The notes beneath the pieces are model-generated. The model was not told where the DNA came from and searched no databases. It was given only the letters and a program-made list of their open reading frames with translations. DNA of 64,000 nucleotides, taken from an uncultured Chryseobacterium sp. (GTDB taxonomy: Bacteria > Bacteroidota > Bacteroidia > Flavobacteriales > Weeksellaceae). Position 1 is the stretch's first letter, and every line of letters starts with the position of its first letter. A program made the translations under genes and the position numbers. The DNA lies in the NCBI GenBank assembly GCA_913774355.1, contig CAJYGB010000009.1:1-64000 (forward strand), given 5' to 3'. Positions 25,786-34,708 of the stretch are shown one piece after another.

Positions 25786-26097
25786 TTAATTTTGATTAGG
25801 ATCCCAAACACCATATGATGCAGGCTTCCAGGTACCATCCTCATATCCTCTAATATAGTAATCAACATCCATAGCAGTACCAAATGGAATAACAATACCG
25901 GTGTCATTTTTCACCAGAAAAGGTCCATTTCCTGCCAATCGATGTTTCTTGTAATCTTTAGCGTGGTAATAATAAATATTTCCATAAGATTTTTTAATTG
26001 TAAAGTCATTATTAACCATTAACTCTACATTAATTTCTTGTTCAATTTCTTTTACATATTTTTTAGCTACTAAAAGCATTTCATTTTCTGATAGCAT
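25786..26097 (-). CDS. YrhB/Imm35-type immunity protein, copy A (next to the toxin)
   Basis: The 103-residue protein has MLSENEMLLVAKKYVKEI, YGNIYYYHAKDY, GNGPFLVKNDTGIVIPFGTAMDVDYYI and RGYEDGTWKP, an Imm35 pattern that is the most divergent of the four. It starts 41 bases after the stop of the papain-like toxin gene and is therefore the best candidate for its cognate immunity protein. Confidence 0.74.
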   Translation of the reverse strand: MLSENEMLLVAKKYVKEIEQEINVELMVNNDFTIKKSYGNIYYYHAKDYKKHRLAGNGPFLVKNDTGIVIPFGTAMDVDYYIRGYEDGTWKPASYGVWDPNQN

Positions 26098-26138
26098 ATA
26101 TTAATCTATTTTTAAGTATTCAAAATATTTGTATTCTC

Positions 26139-28427
26139 CTATTTTGCTAATACGCCAAATTGTCCATCAGGCAATATTAATCTTCCATTTTCTCTAACAA
26201 TATTAAAAACATGACCAGGTTTCATTTCATTCACATAAGCATAGATAACCCCTATTTCTCCTTCTTGCATTCCATTTATTCCCTTTAGATCTTTTAATTC
26301 AGCTATTTTAATAAATTTATTACCATAAATTTCTTCTAATAGCTCTACTTCTTGTCCTGCAGAGTGTAAAGCACTTGATATTTTTCCTGTTCTTAAGTAT
26401 TCTACAACTTTTTTCACCACATTTACACAGTTGGTATTAGAAATCATTACGACTTCTCCATTTACTACATGATGATTAAAATATGGTAGTACTTCATAAA
26501 TATAATCAAGTGCATTTTCAGCGGTAATTTTACCTGTATTTATAGCCTCCTGAATAGCTTTCCATCCCGCTTCAAACTCTTCTGCTGTCATGCTAAAACG
26601 TGGCGTAAGATTTTCTGCCATTCCCGCAAGACGGCTCATCTCTTGATCAAGCTTTGTAATGTTACCGCCGGCTTTCCTGTAAAGATAATCTAGGAATTTT
26701 CCCGTTCTTCCAGCGGAATCTGCTTGAAAGAACTTTTTCCCTTTATAAAGTACTGCTACCTCTTTCTTTGCATTTTCTATAAAAAGCACTCTCAGTTTTT
26801 CAAAATCAGCAGCATGATTGGTGATACTTCTGACACCATCTTTTGAAAGAACCCTTAATCCATTTTTAGAATAATTCCTTAAAGGAAACGAATATAATGC
26901 ATTTTTAATTAATTTTTGTAAGCTTTCCTGCTGACGCGGATACCTGGATGTATACAGGACTTCTACGGTGACATCCAATGCTTTTTCTGCTTTTGTTAAC
27001 ATGCTCGCCATGGCACCTGCTGTTCCCTGGACCATATAAATATCATCCCATAATTCCAGAAGCTTCTTCCCCTCAGTGGTGAATTTAAGCTCATCTCTGA
27101 GCCGGGTCTCTATATAAAAATCTGAAAGGGCCACTCCGATATCTGCATAAGCCGCATATAAAGGCAATCCTGAAACTCCGGATTCAATGGTTGCAAGGCT
27201 GGCGGAAATCACCATGAGATCCGCGGCGACGCGAAGACATCTTAATACATCTTCAGCAGCTTTTTTCTGAGCGATATGATAAAGAAACACAGCAGGCACT
27301 TCAGTATCGGTTTCATGAGTCTGAACCTTACCTGTCCGAAGTTTTTCCTTTTCATACACTTTGAGGTGCAGCATATCCAGAGGCCTGAATTCTCCGTTTT
27401 CAGCTTCAATTTTCTCTGTTTTCAGATTAAACACTTTTACCGTATTGATCAGGGTGACGATATTATCAAGGTCTCCTTCCATAAAATATCCGGTAAGTTC
27501 ACAATGTCTTTCTATCGTATCGGAATCCCTGCTGACGCCCAGTGCGAAAAGAGAACCGCTTTGTAAAGGTTGGTGGGCGTCATCCGTTGCATGCTGAGCC
27601 TGCATGAAAGCGGTTACATAGATGACAAAAAGTTCCTTGTTTTCAAACAACTGACCATGGGCAGCCTGATTCGTATCTGAAATAATGCCTTTTCCCATGT
27701 ACACGCTTTCTCCATCCAGAGAATGATAAATATGCAGAATGAGCTTAGGGTCGTTTTTAATCTTTCGGTAAACGAACTCCCCGGATATTGCCGTAAGGAT
27801 ACGGATCGCATAACGGCTCTTGTCTCTGAACGGCTCTGCTGCCAGAGCAGCAGCTTTCCCTATTGAATCTACATCGCGGATTAGCTGAGAATCAAAATTC
27901 AAAAACTGTAAAAAATGATCCCATAACAGCTCGTCTGAAAGCTTCTTTGCTTTTCCTTTATAATCCACCCCGGTCAGGGCAAAATTTGGAAGCTGATTGT
28001 AGAAGAACATCAGGTCATCAATAGAAGTAAGCCCGTTTCCTGCCTCTTCAAAATGAGCTATAAGCGCAACCTGCGCTTCCTGTTGATGGTACGGAAAAAG
28101 GTAAGTGATGGCAGCCATGTAGTATTCGACATCACTCAGCCTGATCTGTATGGCATCAGGAGATTCTGAAGAATAATGGACAGTGGCTTCCGTCTCATTT
28201 ATTACGGTTTTTGTGGCTTCTCGATGGTAATTACGATAAGGGATGTTGATGGTGCATTCTATCTTTCTCTCCCGGATTCCGATCGCCGTATGATGGGTAT
28301 ATTTTCGGGGGTCAATATACCCCGGGCTTATATTCACCCAGACCTTTTTATCAAGGCGTTCCAGAAATGAGTTTTGAAATTGTTTTTCATCCAATTTAGG
28401 CTCTTGGATAATTAATTTCTCAATCAT
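26139..28427 (-). CDS. Polymorphic toxin with C-terminal papain-like domain
   Basis: This 762-residue frame ends in a domain of about 110 residues with a papain-like triad: Cys667 (SNTNCVNVV), His739 (KPGHVFNIV) and Asp754 (LPDGQFG). This is the layout of Tox-PL protein deamidases/peptidases. The N-terminal 650 residues have no signal peptide or Rhs repeats; only two short hydrophobic stretches (about 395-425) are seen, so the delivery route is unknown. Directly upstream and in the same frame lie 65 more codons that end at an amber TAG, so the ancestral protein was about 859 residues. An Imm35 gene follows after 41 bases. Toxin assignment is from C-terminal motifs plus immunity context. Confidence 0.72.
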   Translation of the reverse strand: MIEKLIIQEPKLDEKQFQNSFLERLDKKVWVNISPGYIDPRKYTHHTAIGIRERKIECTINIPYRNYHREATKTVINETEATVHYSSESPDAIQIRLSDVEYYMAAITYLFPYHQQEAQVALIAHFEEAGNGLTSIDDLMFFYNQLPNFALTGVDYKGKAKKLSDELLWDHFLQFLNFDSQLIRDVDSIGKAAALAAEPFRDKSRYAIRILTAISGEFVYRKIKNDPKLILHIYHSLDGESVYMGKGIISDTNQAAHGQLFENKELFVIYVTAFMQAQHATDDAHQPLQSGSLFALGVSRDSDTIERHCELTGYFMEGDLDNIVTLINTVKVFNLKTEKIEAENGEFRPLDMLHLKVYEKEKLRTGKVQTHETDTEVPAVFLYHIAQKKAAEDVLRCLRVAADLMVISASLATIESGVSGLPLYAAYADIGVALSDFYIETRLRDELKFTTEGKKLLELWDDIYMVQGTAGAMASMLTKAEKALDVTVEVLYTSRYPRQQESLQKLIKNALYSFPLRNYSKNGLRVLSKDGVRSITNHAADFEKLRVLFIENAKKEVAVLYKGKKFFQADSAGRTGKFLDYLYRKAGGNITKLDQEMSRLAGMAENLTPRFSMTAEEFEAGWKAIQEAINTGKITAENALDYIYEVLPYFNHHVVNGEVVMISNTNCVNVVKKVVEYLRTGKISSALHSAGQEVELLEEIYGNKFIKIAELKDLKGINGMQEGEIGVIYAYVNEMKPGHVFNIVRENGRLILPDGQFGVLAK

Positions 28428-28520
28428 TTTAGCCTTTACTCTTACGTTATCGATCTTTGCCGAAGGGATGTCTTTTAGATTTACTTTTTCTACTTCCTGA
28501 GAATAATTGATAAAGTTTTT

Positions 28521-28718
28521 CTATGCATCAAACAGATAGGTATTAAAATCGGTTGACGAAACAAGTAATGAGAAAATCTTCCTTTCATCCACCCAAAGGT
28601 TGGTAAAAAAGGGTTCTATGGAATTGGTGGCAATTTTTTCTCCTCTCATATCGGCCCATATCTCCCGGGCGATCTTATCAAAATCGTCCATTCCTTTTAA
28701 AGTATTTTTAAAATTCAT
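28521..28718 (-). pseudogene. N-terminal part of the toxin gene, cut off by an amber codon
   Basis: This 65-codon frame (MNFKNTLKGMDDFDKIAREI onward, ending STDFNTYLFDA) stops at TAG 28523-28521. The same frame then runs open (KNFINYSQEVEKVNLKDIPS and on) into the 762-codon frame at 28427. One nonsense change, for example from CAG or AAG, therefore separates it from the rest. It is the probable true N-terminus of the toxin. Confidence 0.7.
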
Positions 28719-28920
28719 ATTCAGGTTTTTTCATGATTAATATTGTATTTTGGTTTATATTACGTTTTAGATAAATAGAGATGGTCTTATAGCATCATCT
28801 TAATCTCTCTAATGCAAAGATCAATGCTGGTAACGACAAAACTCGACGTATAAAAATTAATTTTTTAAATTTTTGTAAAAATATTTTCTGCAAACTGCCG
28901 GGCTTTATTTTTAAGATTCA

Positions 28921-28954
28921 TTGCTCAATAGTCTTTTAATTTTAAATACATTTG
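28921..28954 (+). promoter_or_regulatory. Promoter of the plus-strand flexirubin arm
   Basis: TTG (28921-28923), a 23-base spacer and TACATTTG (28947-28954) fit the Bacteroidota promoter pattern. They lie 20 bases before the TTG start of the ligase gene. The rest of 28719-28920 is AT-rich and shows nothing else. Confidence 0.5.
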
Positions 28955-28974
28955 TCCTTTAAAAATAAGAACCA

Positions 28975-30270
28975 TTGGAATTCCATCCATCCATCGAAAA
29001 AGCAGAAGCTGCGGAAATCAAAAGATTTCAGGAGCAAAAACTTCAGGAACTGTTGGTGTATCTTGAAATGCATTCCCCTTTTTACCAAAGGATATTTAAA
29101 GAAAACGGGATCCGTATTGCCGACATTCAGACTTTGGAAGATCTGCAGAAGATCCCTACCACGACAAAGAACGATATTCAGCAGAACAATGATGATTTCT
29201 TCTGCATTACACCTGATAAAATAGTGGATTACAGCACGACTTCGGGAACCCTGGGTGATCCTGTCACATTTGGATTGTCGGATAACGACTTGGAACGCCT
29301 CTCGTACAACGAAGCCATTTCCTTCGCCTGTGCTGGAATCCAGAAAGGAGATGTGGTACAGATGATCACTACCATCGATAAAAGGTTCATGGCCGGGCTG
29401 GCTTACTTTTTAGGCTTACGGAAAATGGGAGCCAGCGTTGTGAGAATGGGGCCGGGAATTCCCGAACTGCAGTGGGATTCCATCTTTCGGTACAAACCGA
29501 AATACCTGATTACCGTTCCTTCCTTCCTGTTGAAAATGATTGATTATGCTGAAAAGCACGGAATTGATTATCAGAATTCCAGCGTATACGGAGCAGTGTG
29601 TATCGGGGAAAGCATCAAAAACCAGGATTTTACGGATAATATTCTGTCAAAAAAGATCAAAGAGAAGTGGAACATCAAACTTTTCTCCACGTATGCTTCC
29701 ACCGAAATGAGCACCGCCTTTACGGAATGCGAACAGCAGACCGGCGGCCATCATCATCCGGAACTCATCATCACGGAAATTCTTGACGATGATGGAAATC
29801 CTGTAAAAGAAGGAGAAAGTGGCGAACTGACCATCACGACGTTGGGTGTCGAAGCTTTACCTTTGCTAAGATTTAAAACCGGGGATATCGTAAAAGCCCA
29901 TTACGAGCCCTGCCCATGCGGAAGGAACACCATGAGGCTGGGACCTGTTCTCGGAAGAAAACAGCAGATGATCAAATACAAAGGAACCACGCTCTATCCG
30001 CCGGCGATGAATGATATCCTGAATGATTTCAACAACATTCTGTGCTACCAGATCGTGATCCAATCGAATGAGATAGGCCTGGATGAAATTATCATTAAGA
30101 TCAGTACCGGCAGCGATTCCGAGACGTTCGTAAATGAAGTGAGGGATCATTTCCGCGCCAAGTTAAGGGTGAGCCCAAAAATTGAAATCATTGATTTTGA
30201 AATATTATCTAAAACCGTGTTTAATCCGAACAACAGGAAACCGATTACCTTTATCGATTTACGGAACTAA
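28975..30270 (+). CDS. AMP-dependent acyl-CoA/ACP ligase (PaaK-like), flexirubin
   Basis: The 431-residue adenylate-forming enzyme resembles phenylacetate-CoA ligase. It has the P-loop-like DYSTTSGTLGDPVTFG (about 83-98), the TYASTEMSTAF motif (about 240-250), RFKTGDIVKAHYEPCPCG and a C-terminal LGRKQQMIKYKGTTLYPP. In a flexirubin cluster it should activate the aryl acid made by the ammonia-lyase (4-coumarate) for loading on CoA or ACP. It starts with TTG (28975), because no in-frame ATG precedes the conserved EFHPSIEKAEAAEI. It opens the plus-strand arm. Confidence 0.85.
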   Translation: MEFHPSIEKAEAAEIKRFQEQKLQELLVYLEMHSPFYQRIFKENGIRIADIQTLEDLQKIPTTTKNDIQQNNDDFFCITPDKIVDYSTTSGTLGDPVTFGLSDNDLERLSYNEAISFACAGIQKGDVVQMITTIDKRFMAGLAYFLGLRKMGASVVRMGPGIPELQWDSIFRYKPKYLITVPSFLLKMIDYAEKHGIDYQNSSVYGAVCIGESIKNQDFTDNILSKKIKEKWNIKLFSTYASTEMSTAFTECEQQTGGHHHPELIITEILDDDGNPVKEGESGELTITTLGVEALPLLRFKTGDIVKAHYEPCPCGRNTMRLGPVLGRKQQMIKYKGTTLYPPAMNDILNDFNNILCYQIVIQSNEIGLDEIIIKISTGSDSETFVNEVRDHFRAKLRVSPKIEIIDFEILSKTVFNPNNRKPITFIDLRN

Positions 30271-30291
30271 CATTACATAAATTAATAACTC

Positions 30292-30891
30292 ATGAAAAAA
30301 TTAGCATTAACCTTTTTTGTTTTCTTAATGGGCATGGTCTGTGCTCAAAAGATGAAAGTCACTTCCGGAAATTTTGATTTCCTGAAAGGGCAGACCGAAC
30401 TAAACCTGCAGATGGATTACAGCCATGTGAAATTCTACAAAGAAAATATGGATGAGACGGCCTATATCGCCAAGCAGGAAAAAGATATTCAGAAGGCCGG
30501 TAAAAGTCCCGAAGAATTTGAAAAATGGAAAAAAGACTGGGCGTATTCCAAAGATACGCAGTTTACGGAAAAATTCCTGGCTTCGATGAACAAGAATACG
30601 GACATTAAAACCTCCGTCAATAATCCGTCCGCAAAATATACCCTGATTGTTGAAACTGTCTGGATTTATCCGGGATGGTTCGCAGGAATTATGAACCAGC
30701 CGTCGAAGCTCAGCACCCTCCTGAAATTTGTAGAGACTGCTGACCGATCTCATGTTTTACTGGAAATTGACAGTAAAAACGCACCCGGGGATAATTTTGT
30801 AGGATTGCCGAATAACAATGACAGGATTTCTGAAGGCTATGCCAAAACAGCCAAAACGCTGGCTCGCATGATCGAAAACAAAATCAGATAA
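30292..30891 (+). CDS. Secreted protein of the flexirubin cluster (hypothetical)
   Basis: This 199-residue protein has a signal peptide (LALTFFVFLMGMVCAQ). The mature part contains FDFLKGQTELNLQMDYSHVKFYKE, a Lys-rich central helix and the strand YTLIVETVWIYPGWFAGIM. It follows the ligase gene after 21 bases, so it is cotranscribed. I recall such proteins beside flexirubin ligases but know no function. It might aid pigment transfer through the periplasm. Confidence 0.65.
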   Translation: MKKLALTFFVFLMGMVCAQKMKVTSGNFDFLKGQTELNLQMDYSHVKFYKENMDETAYIAKQEKDIQKAGKSPEEFEKWKKDWAYSKDTQFTEKFLASMNKNTDIKTSVNNPSAKYTLIVETVWIYPGWFAGIMNQPSKLSTLLKFVETADRSHVLLEIDSKNAPGDNFVGLPNNNDRISEGYAKTAKTLARMIENKIR

Positions 30892-30892
30892 A

Positions 30893-30931
30893 AAATAAAT
30901 CCGCTTCCCATTCCGGGAGCGGATTTATTTT
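30893..30931. terminator. Bidirectional terminator
   Basis: AAATAAATCCGCTTCCC pairs with GGGAGCGGATTTATTT over a 5-base loop (one G-T pair). It has A-rich and T-rich sides and separates the convergent secreted-protein and flavoprotein genes. Confidence 0.82.
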
Positions 30932-32174
30932 ATGCCTGTTGCTTTTCTGTTTTAATAAATTCAGCTAAATTTTTGATCGCCGTATCGTGTATCCTGACGA
31001 ATGTATTCTTTTTGTTCCAGACATATCCGGCCAGCACGGCACAGATCTTCCGCTTCACATCCGGGTTTTCCGGCTGGTGGAAGAACAGTTCCTGAAGATT
31101 TCCGGTGTACCATTCTTTCACATAAGTGGTGAAAACATCAACGCCGTACAGGATGTAATCTGCAAATTCTTTCTGCCAGTCTACTTTTTCACCGTTCAGT
31201 TGTCGTAAGACCAATTTTGCGGCTGTCATTCCGCCTTCGGTGGCAAAGGCCATCCCTGAAGAGAAAACCGGATCCAGGAATTCCGAAGCATTTCCCGTTA
31301 AGGCAAATCCGTCGCCGTATAATTTTTTTACCGAGCAGGAATAATCTTTCAGATGCTTAGGTTCAAAAAGAAAATCCACATCCCCGAAACGGTTTACATA
31401 ATAATCCGACAGGGAAATGGCTTTTCTCAACGCCTCTGCCGTATCGCCGTTTTCGGATAATTTATCAATATATTCTGTCGGTCCTACGATTCCGACGCTG
31501 GTATTTCCGTTGGAGAAAGGGATCACCCAAAGCCAGACCTCCGTTTCAATAATATCGAATGAGATCAGCGTTCCTTCGGTTCCTTCTTCACGGTTGAGGT
31601 CCTTTACATGGGAGAAGATCGCAGAGTGAGGCGATAGTTTCGATGGCTTTTCAAGATCCAGAAGCCTTGGAAGCACCCTTCCGTAGCCGCTGGAATCGAT
31701 CACGAATTTGGCGTGGATCTCTTTTGTTTCCCCGTCTTTGGTTCTTACAGTCGTTACGGAATCGGTTCCGTTAAATTCAATACCGATTACTTCTGTTTCA
31801 AACTCCAGATCGATGCCTTTATTGATGACTTCCTGAGCGAGTACATTGTCAAAATCCGCTCTCGGAACCTGCCAGGTCCAGTCCCAGCCTTCCCCAAATT
31901 TATTGCTGAAATCAAAAATGCAGACTTCGTTGCCTCTTAAAAAACGGGCGCCAAGTTTCTTTTCAAATCCCATTTTATCCAGTGCCGGAAACAGGCCGGC
32001 CTCGTCAAAATGATCCATCACCCGCGGGATAAGGCTTTCCCCCACCACCAATCTGGGAAACTTCGTTTTTTCAACAACTTTTACGCTGACGTTGTTCTTC
32101 TTTAAGTATGAAGAAGATACGCACCCGGAAGGCCCGGCACCGATTACAAGAACGTCAACAAATTCTTTGCTCAT
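30930..32174 (-). CDS. FAD-dependent oxidoreductase, halogenase-like
   Basis: The 414-residue flavoprotein has the N-terminal FAD motif GAGPSG (12-17) and, in the middle, VWLWVIPF, which contains WxWxIP, the signature of flavin-dependent halogenases. GNASEFLDPVFSSGMAFA, near the FAD ring, is also halogenase-like. Flexirubins of several species carry ring chlorine or extra hydroxyls, so aromatic halogenation or hydroxylation is a reasonable role. The geranylgeranyl-reductase-like family is the alternative. It is divergent from the ammonia-lyase gene with abutting promoters. Confidence 0.78.
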   Translation of the reverse strand: MSKEFVDVLVIGAGPSGCVSSSYLKKNNVSVKVVEKTKFPRLVVGESLIPRVMDHFDEAGLFPALDKMGFEKKLGARFLRGNEVCIFDFSNKFGEGWDWTWQVPRADFDNVLAQEVINKGIDLEFETEVIGIEFNGTDSVTTVRTKDGETKEIHAKFVIDSSGYGRVLPRLLDLEKPSKLSPHSAIFSHVKDLNREEGTEGTLISFDIIETEVWLWVIPFSNGNTSVGIVGPTEYIDKLSENGDTAEALRKAISLSDYYVNRFGDVDFLFEPKHLKDYSCSVKKLYGDGFALTGNASEFLDPVFSSGMAFATEGGMTAAKLVLRQLNGEKVDWQKEFADYILYGVDVFTTYVKEWYTGNLQELFFHQPENPDVKRKICAVLAGYVWNKKNTFVRIHDTAIKNLAEFIKTEKQQA

Positions 32175-32176
32175 CT

Positions 32177-32211
32177 TTGATTTTTTATTTTAATAATAAC
32201 TTCTATCTTTG
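32177..32211 (+). promoter_or_regulatory. Ammonia-lyase promoter
   Basis: TATCTTTG (32204-32211) is an excellent -7 element 61 bases before the ATG. A TTG at 32177-32179 gives a slightly long 24-base spacing. The element abuts the opposite-strand -7 element at 32215. Confidence 0.55.
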
Positions 32212-32214
32212 CCG

Positions 32215-32246
32215 CAAAATTAATGACAATTAATTAATAATTACAA
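32215..32246 (-). promoter_or_regulatory. Halogenase-like gene promoter
   Basis: On the minus strand TTG (32246-32244), a 21-base spacer and TAATTTTG (32222-32215) precede the flavoprotein ATG by 40 bases. Only three bases separate it from the plus-strand -7 element. Confidence 0.5.
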
Positions 32247-32272
32247 AATTATCTTATTATTACTTTTAATTA

Positions 32273-33793
32273 ATGAAAATAAATAACTTTTTAAAACTGA
32301 GCGACTTTACAAAAGTCATCATTGAGAATGAAAAAATAGAACTGGATGAAACGCTTCTTGCCAGAGTAGATGAGAGTTTTCAGTTTCTTAAGGAATTTTC
32401 TAGAAATAAAGTAATATACGGGGTAAATACAGGCTTCGGTCCAATGGCTCAATTTAAGATCAGTGACGAAGATACACACCAGCTTCAGTACAATCTGATC
32501 CGGAGCCATTCTTCCGGAATCGGAAATCCGCTTCCTGCCGATGAAGCGAAGGCTTGTATGCTTGCGCGATTAAACACCCTGTCTCTAGGAAAATCAGGGG
32601 TTCATCAGTCGGTTGTGAATTTAATTAAAGAATTAATAAACAAAGATGTTATACCGTTAATCTTTGAACACGGAGGCGTAGGTGCAAGTGGTGACCTTGT
32701 ACAGCTGGCTCATCTGGCTTTGGTGCTGATCGGAGAAGGGGAAGTCTTTTATAAAGGAGAAAGAAAACCGACAAAAGAAGTTTTCGCTGCGGAAGGCCTT
32801 GAACCGATTCAGGTGGAGATCCGTGAAGGTCTGGCATTGATGAACGGGACTTCCGTGATGTCGGGAATCGGTGCGGTTAATGCGCACAAAGCAAATCAGT
32901 TAACGGATATTTCTTTACGATTATCCTGTGCGATCAATGAAATTGTCCAGGCTTACGATGATCATCTTTCGGAAGTGCTGAACGGAACCAAGCTCCATGA
33001 AGGCCAGCAGAAGATTGCCGCCAAAATGCGTGCCCACCTGTCTGACAGCAAGCTGATCCGGAAGAGAGCCGATCATTTATACACCCATTTTGAAGAGCAG
33101 GAGAAAGTATTCAAGGAAAAAGTCCAGGAATATTATTCTTTACGATGTGTTCCGCAGATTTTGGGGCCTGTCCTGGATACATTGGAATATACTGAAAAAG
33201 TATTGGAAAATGAGATCAACTCAGCAAACGACAATCCTATCATTAATGTTGAAGATCAGCACGTGTACCACGGCGGAAATTTCCACGGAGATTATATTTC
33301 GTTGGAAATGGACAAGCTGAAAATCGTGGTGACGAAACTCACGATGCTGGCGGAAAGACAATTGAACTACCTTTTAAATTCCAAAATCAACGAGATTCTG
33401 CCTCCGTTTGTGAATCTCGGGAAGTTGGGTTTCAATTTTGGGATGCAGGGTGTACAGTTTACCGCTACTTCCACTACGGCAGAAAGCCAGATGCTTTCCA
33501 ACCCGATGTATGTGCACAGCATCCCGAATAACAATGATAATCAGGATATTGTAAGCATGGGAACCAATGCGGCGGTCATCTGCAGAAAAGTGATCGACAA
33601 TGCTTTTGAAGTGCTGACCATTGAAGCCATTACCATTGTTCAGGCTATTGAATATCTTGGCTTTCAGGACAAAGTTTCATCCGCAACAAAAAAGCTGTAT
33701 GACGAAATAAGAAGGATCATTCCGGCGTTTTCCAATGATATGGTAATGTATCCGTATCTGGAAGAGGTGAAAAATTATCTTAAAAGTATGTAA
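32273..33793 (+). CDS. Tyrosine/aromatic amino acid ammonia-lyase
   Basis: At 506 residues this is a HAL/PAL/TAL-family lyase. The MIO prosthetic group forms from Ala138-Ser139-Gly140 in HGGVGASGDLVQL. Tyr49 of VIYGVNTGFGP is the catalytic Tyr. The selectivity loop reads IRSHSSG with His79, as I recall for the characterised Flavobacterium johnsoniae tyrosine ammonia-lyase, so tyrosine is the likely substrate. It supplies 4-coumarate, the starter of flexirubin's aryl polyene. It begins the biosynthetic run KR - KS - ACP - acyltransferase. Confidence 0.92.
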   Translation: MKINNFLKLSDFTKVIIENEKIELDETLLARVDESFQFLKEFSRNKVIYGVNTGFGPMAQFKISDEDTHQLQYNLIRSHSSGIGNPLPADEAKACMLARLNTLSLGKSGVHQSVVNLIKELINKDVIPLIFEHGGVGASGDLVQLAHLALVLIGEGEVFYKGERKPTKEVFAAEGLEPIQVEIREGLALMNGTSVMSGIGAVNAHKANQLTDISLRLSCAINEIVQAYDDHLSEVLNGTKLHEGQQKIAAKMRAHLSDSKLIRKRADHLYTHFEEQEKVFKEKVQEYYSLRCVPQILGPVLDTLEYTEKVLENEINSANDNPIINVEDQHVYHGGNFHGDYISLEMDKLKIVVTKLTMLAERQLNYLLNSKINEILPPFVNLGKLGFNFGMQGVQFTATSTTAESQMLSNPMYVHSIPNNNDNQDIVSMGTNAAVICRKVIDNAFEVLTIEAITIVQAIEYLGFQDKVSSATKKLYDEIRRIIPAFSNDMVMYPYLEEVKNYLKSM

Positions 33794-33862
33794 CTTCAGG
33801 CCTATATACGTTGTCATAAAAGAATAAAATATACTAAAAACTAAAACTAACATACACAACAC

Positions 33863-34594
33863 ATGAAATGTGCAATCATCACAGGCGGCTCCAGGGGAAT
33901 TGGAAGAGCGATCTGTATCAAACTGGCAGAAGAAAAGAATTACCACCTGCTGATTAATTATACTTCCAACGAAGCAGCAGCAAAAGAAACGCTGGCCAAA
34001 GTTGAAGAACTGGGCGCTAAGGGAGAGATCCTGAAATTCGACGTTGGTAATGCCGAAGAAACACAGGCTGTTTTAACCCAATGGCAGGAAAACAACCCGA
34101 AAGCGATCGTTGAGGTAATTGTAAATAATGCCGGGATCACCAGGGACGGGCTGTTCATGTGGATGCCGAGCGAAGACTGGAACGCGGTGATTAATACGAG
34201 TTTAAACGGTTTTTTTAATGTAACGAATTTCTTTATCCAGAAACTGTTGCGCAACAAATACGGAAGGATCATCAATATGGTGTCCGTTTCCGGTGTGAAA
34301 GGAACAGCCGGACAGACGAATTATTCTGCAGCAAAAGGAGCTGTGGTAGGCGCTACAAAAGCCCTGGCGCAGGAAGTGGCTAAAAGAAATATTACGGTAA
34401 ATGCCGTAGCACCGGGTTTCATCAAAACGGATATGACGCAGGAGTTTAACGAAGATGAATTAAAGGCAATGATTCCTGCCAATCGATTCGGCGAGGCGGA
34501 AGAAGTAGCAGATCTGGTGGCATTTTTAGCTTCTAAAAAGTCATCTTATATTACCGGCGAAATCATTAATATTAACGGAGGAATCTACTCGTAA
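33863..34594 (+). CDS. 3-oxoacyl-ACP reductase (FabG-like), flexirubin
   Basis: This 243-residue short-chain dehydrogenase has the NADPH motif GGSRGIGRA (8-16), NNAGITRDG, catalytic Ser (VSVSGVKGT) and YSAAK. It should reduce the beta-keto group on ACP during each aryl-polyene extension cycle, corresponding to ApeQ in APE clusters. It follows the ammonia-lyase gene by 69 bases and is followed by a palindromic spacer and a ketosynthase. Confidence 0.9.
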   Translation: MKCAIITGGSRGIGRAICIKLAEEKNYHLLINYTSNEAAAKETLAKVEELGAKGEILKFDVGNAEETQAVLTQWQENNPKAIVEVIVNNAGITRDGLFMWMPSEDWNAVINTSLNGFFNVTNFFIQKLLRNKYGRIINMVSVSGVKGTAGQTNYSAAKGAVVGATKALAQEVAKRNITVNAVAPGFIKTDMTQEFNEDELKAMIPANRFGEAEEVADLVAFLASKKSSYITGEIININGGIYS

Positions 34595-34705
34595 AATAAT
34601 ATAACAATGTACTAATATAACAATAGACTAATCTATCGGTTTACCAATAAAAGCAGATCGGTTAAAAATTGTTACACTGTTACATTGATAAATTGTTACA
34701 TTTAA
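34595..34705. repeat. AT-rich palindromic spacer repeat, copy A
   Basis: Carries the units TAATATAACAAT (left) and ATTGTTACACTG / ATTGTTACATTT (right) in inverted order, plus GGTTTACCAAT in the centre. The right arm (34669-34703) matches copy B with only a few differences. It sits between ketoreductase and ketosynthase genes. Confidence 0.6.
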
Positions 34706-34708
34706 TAA

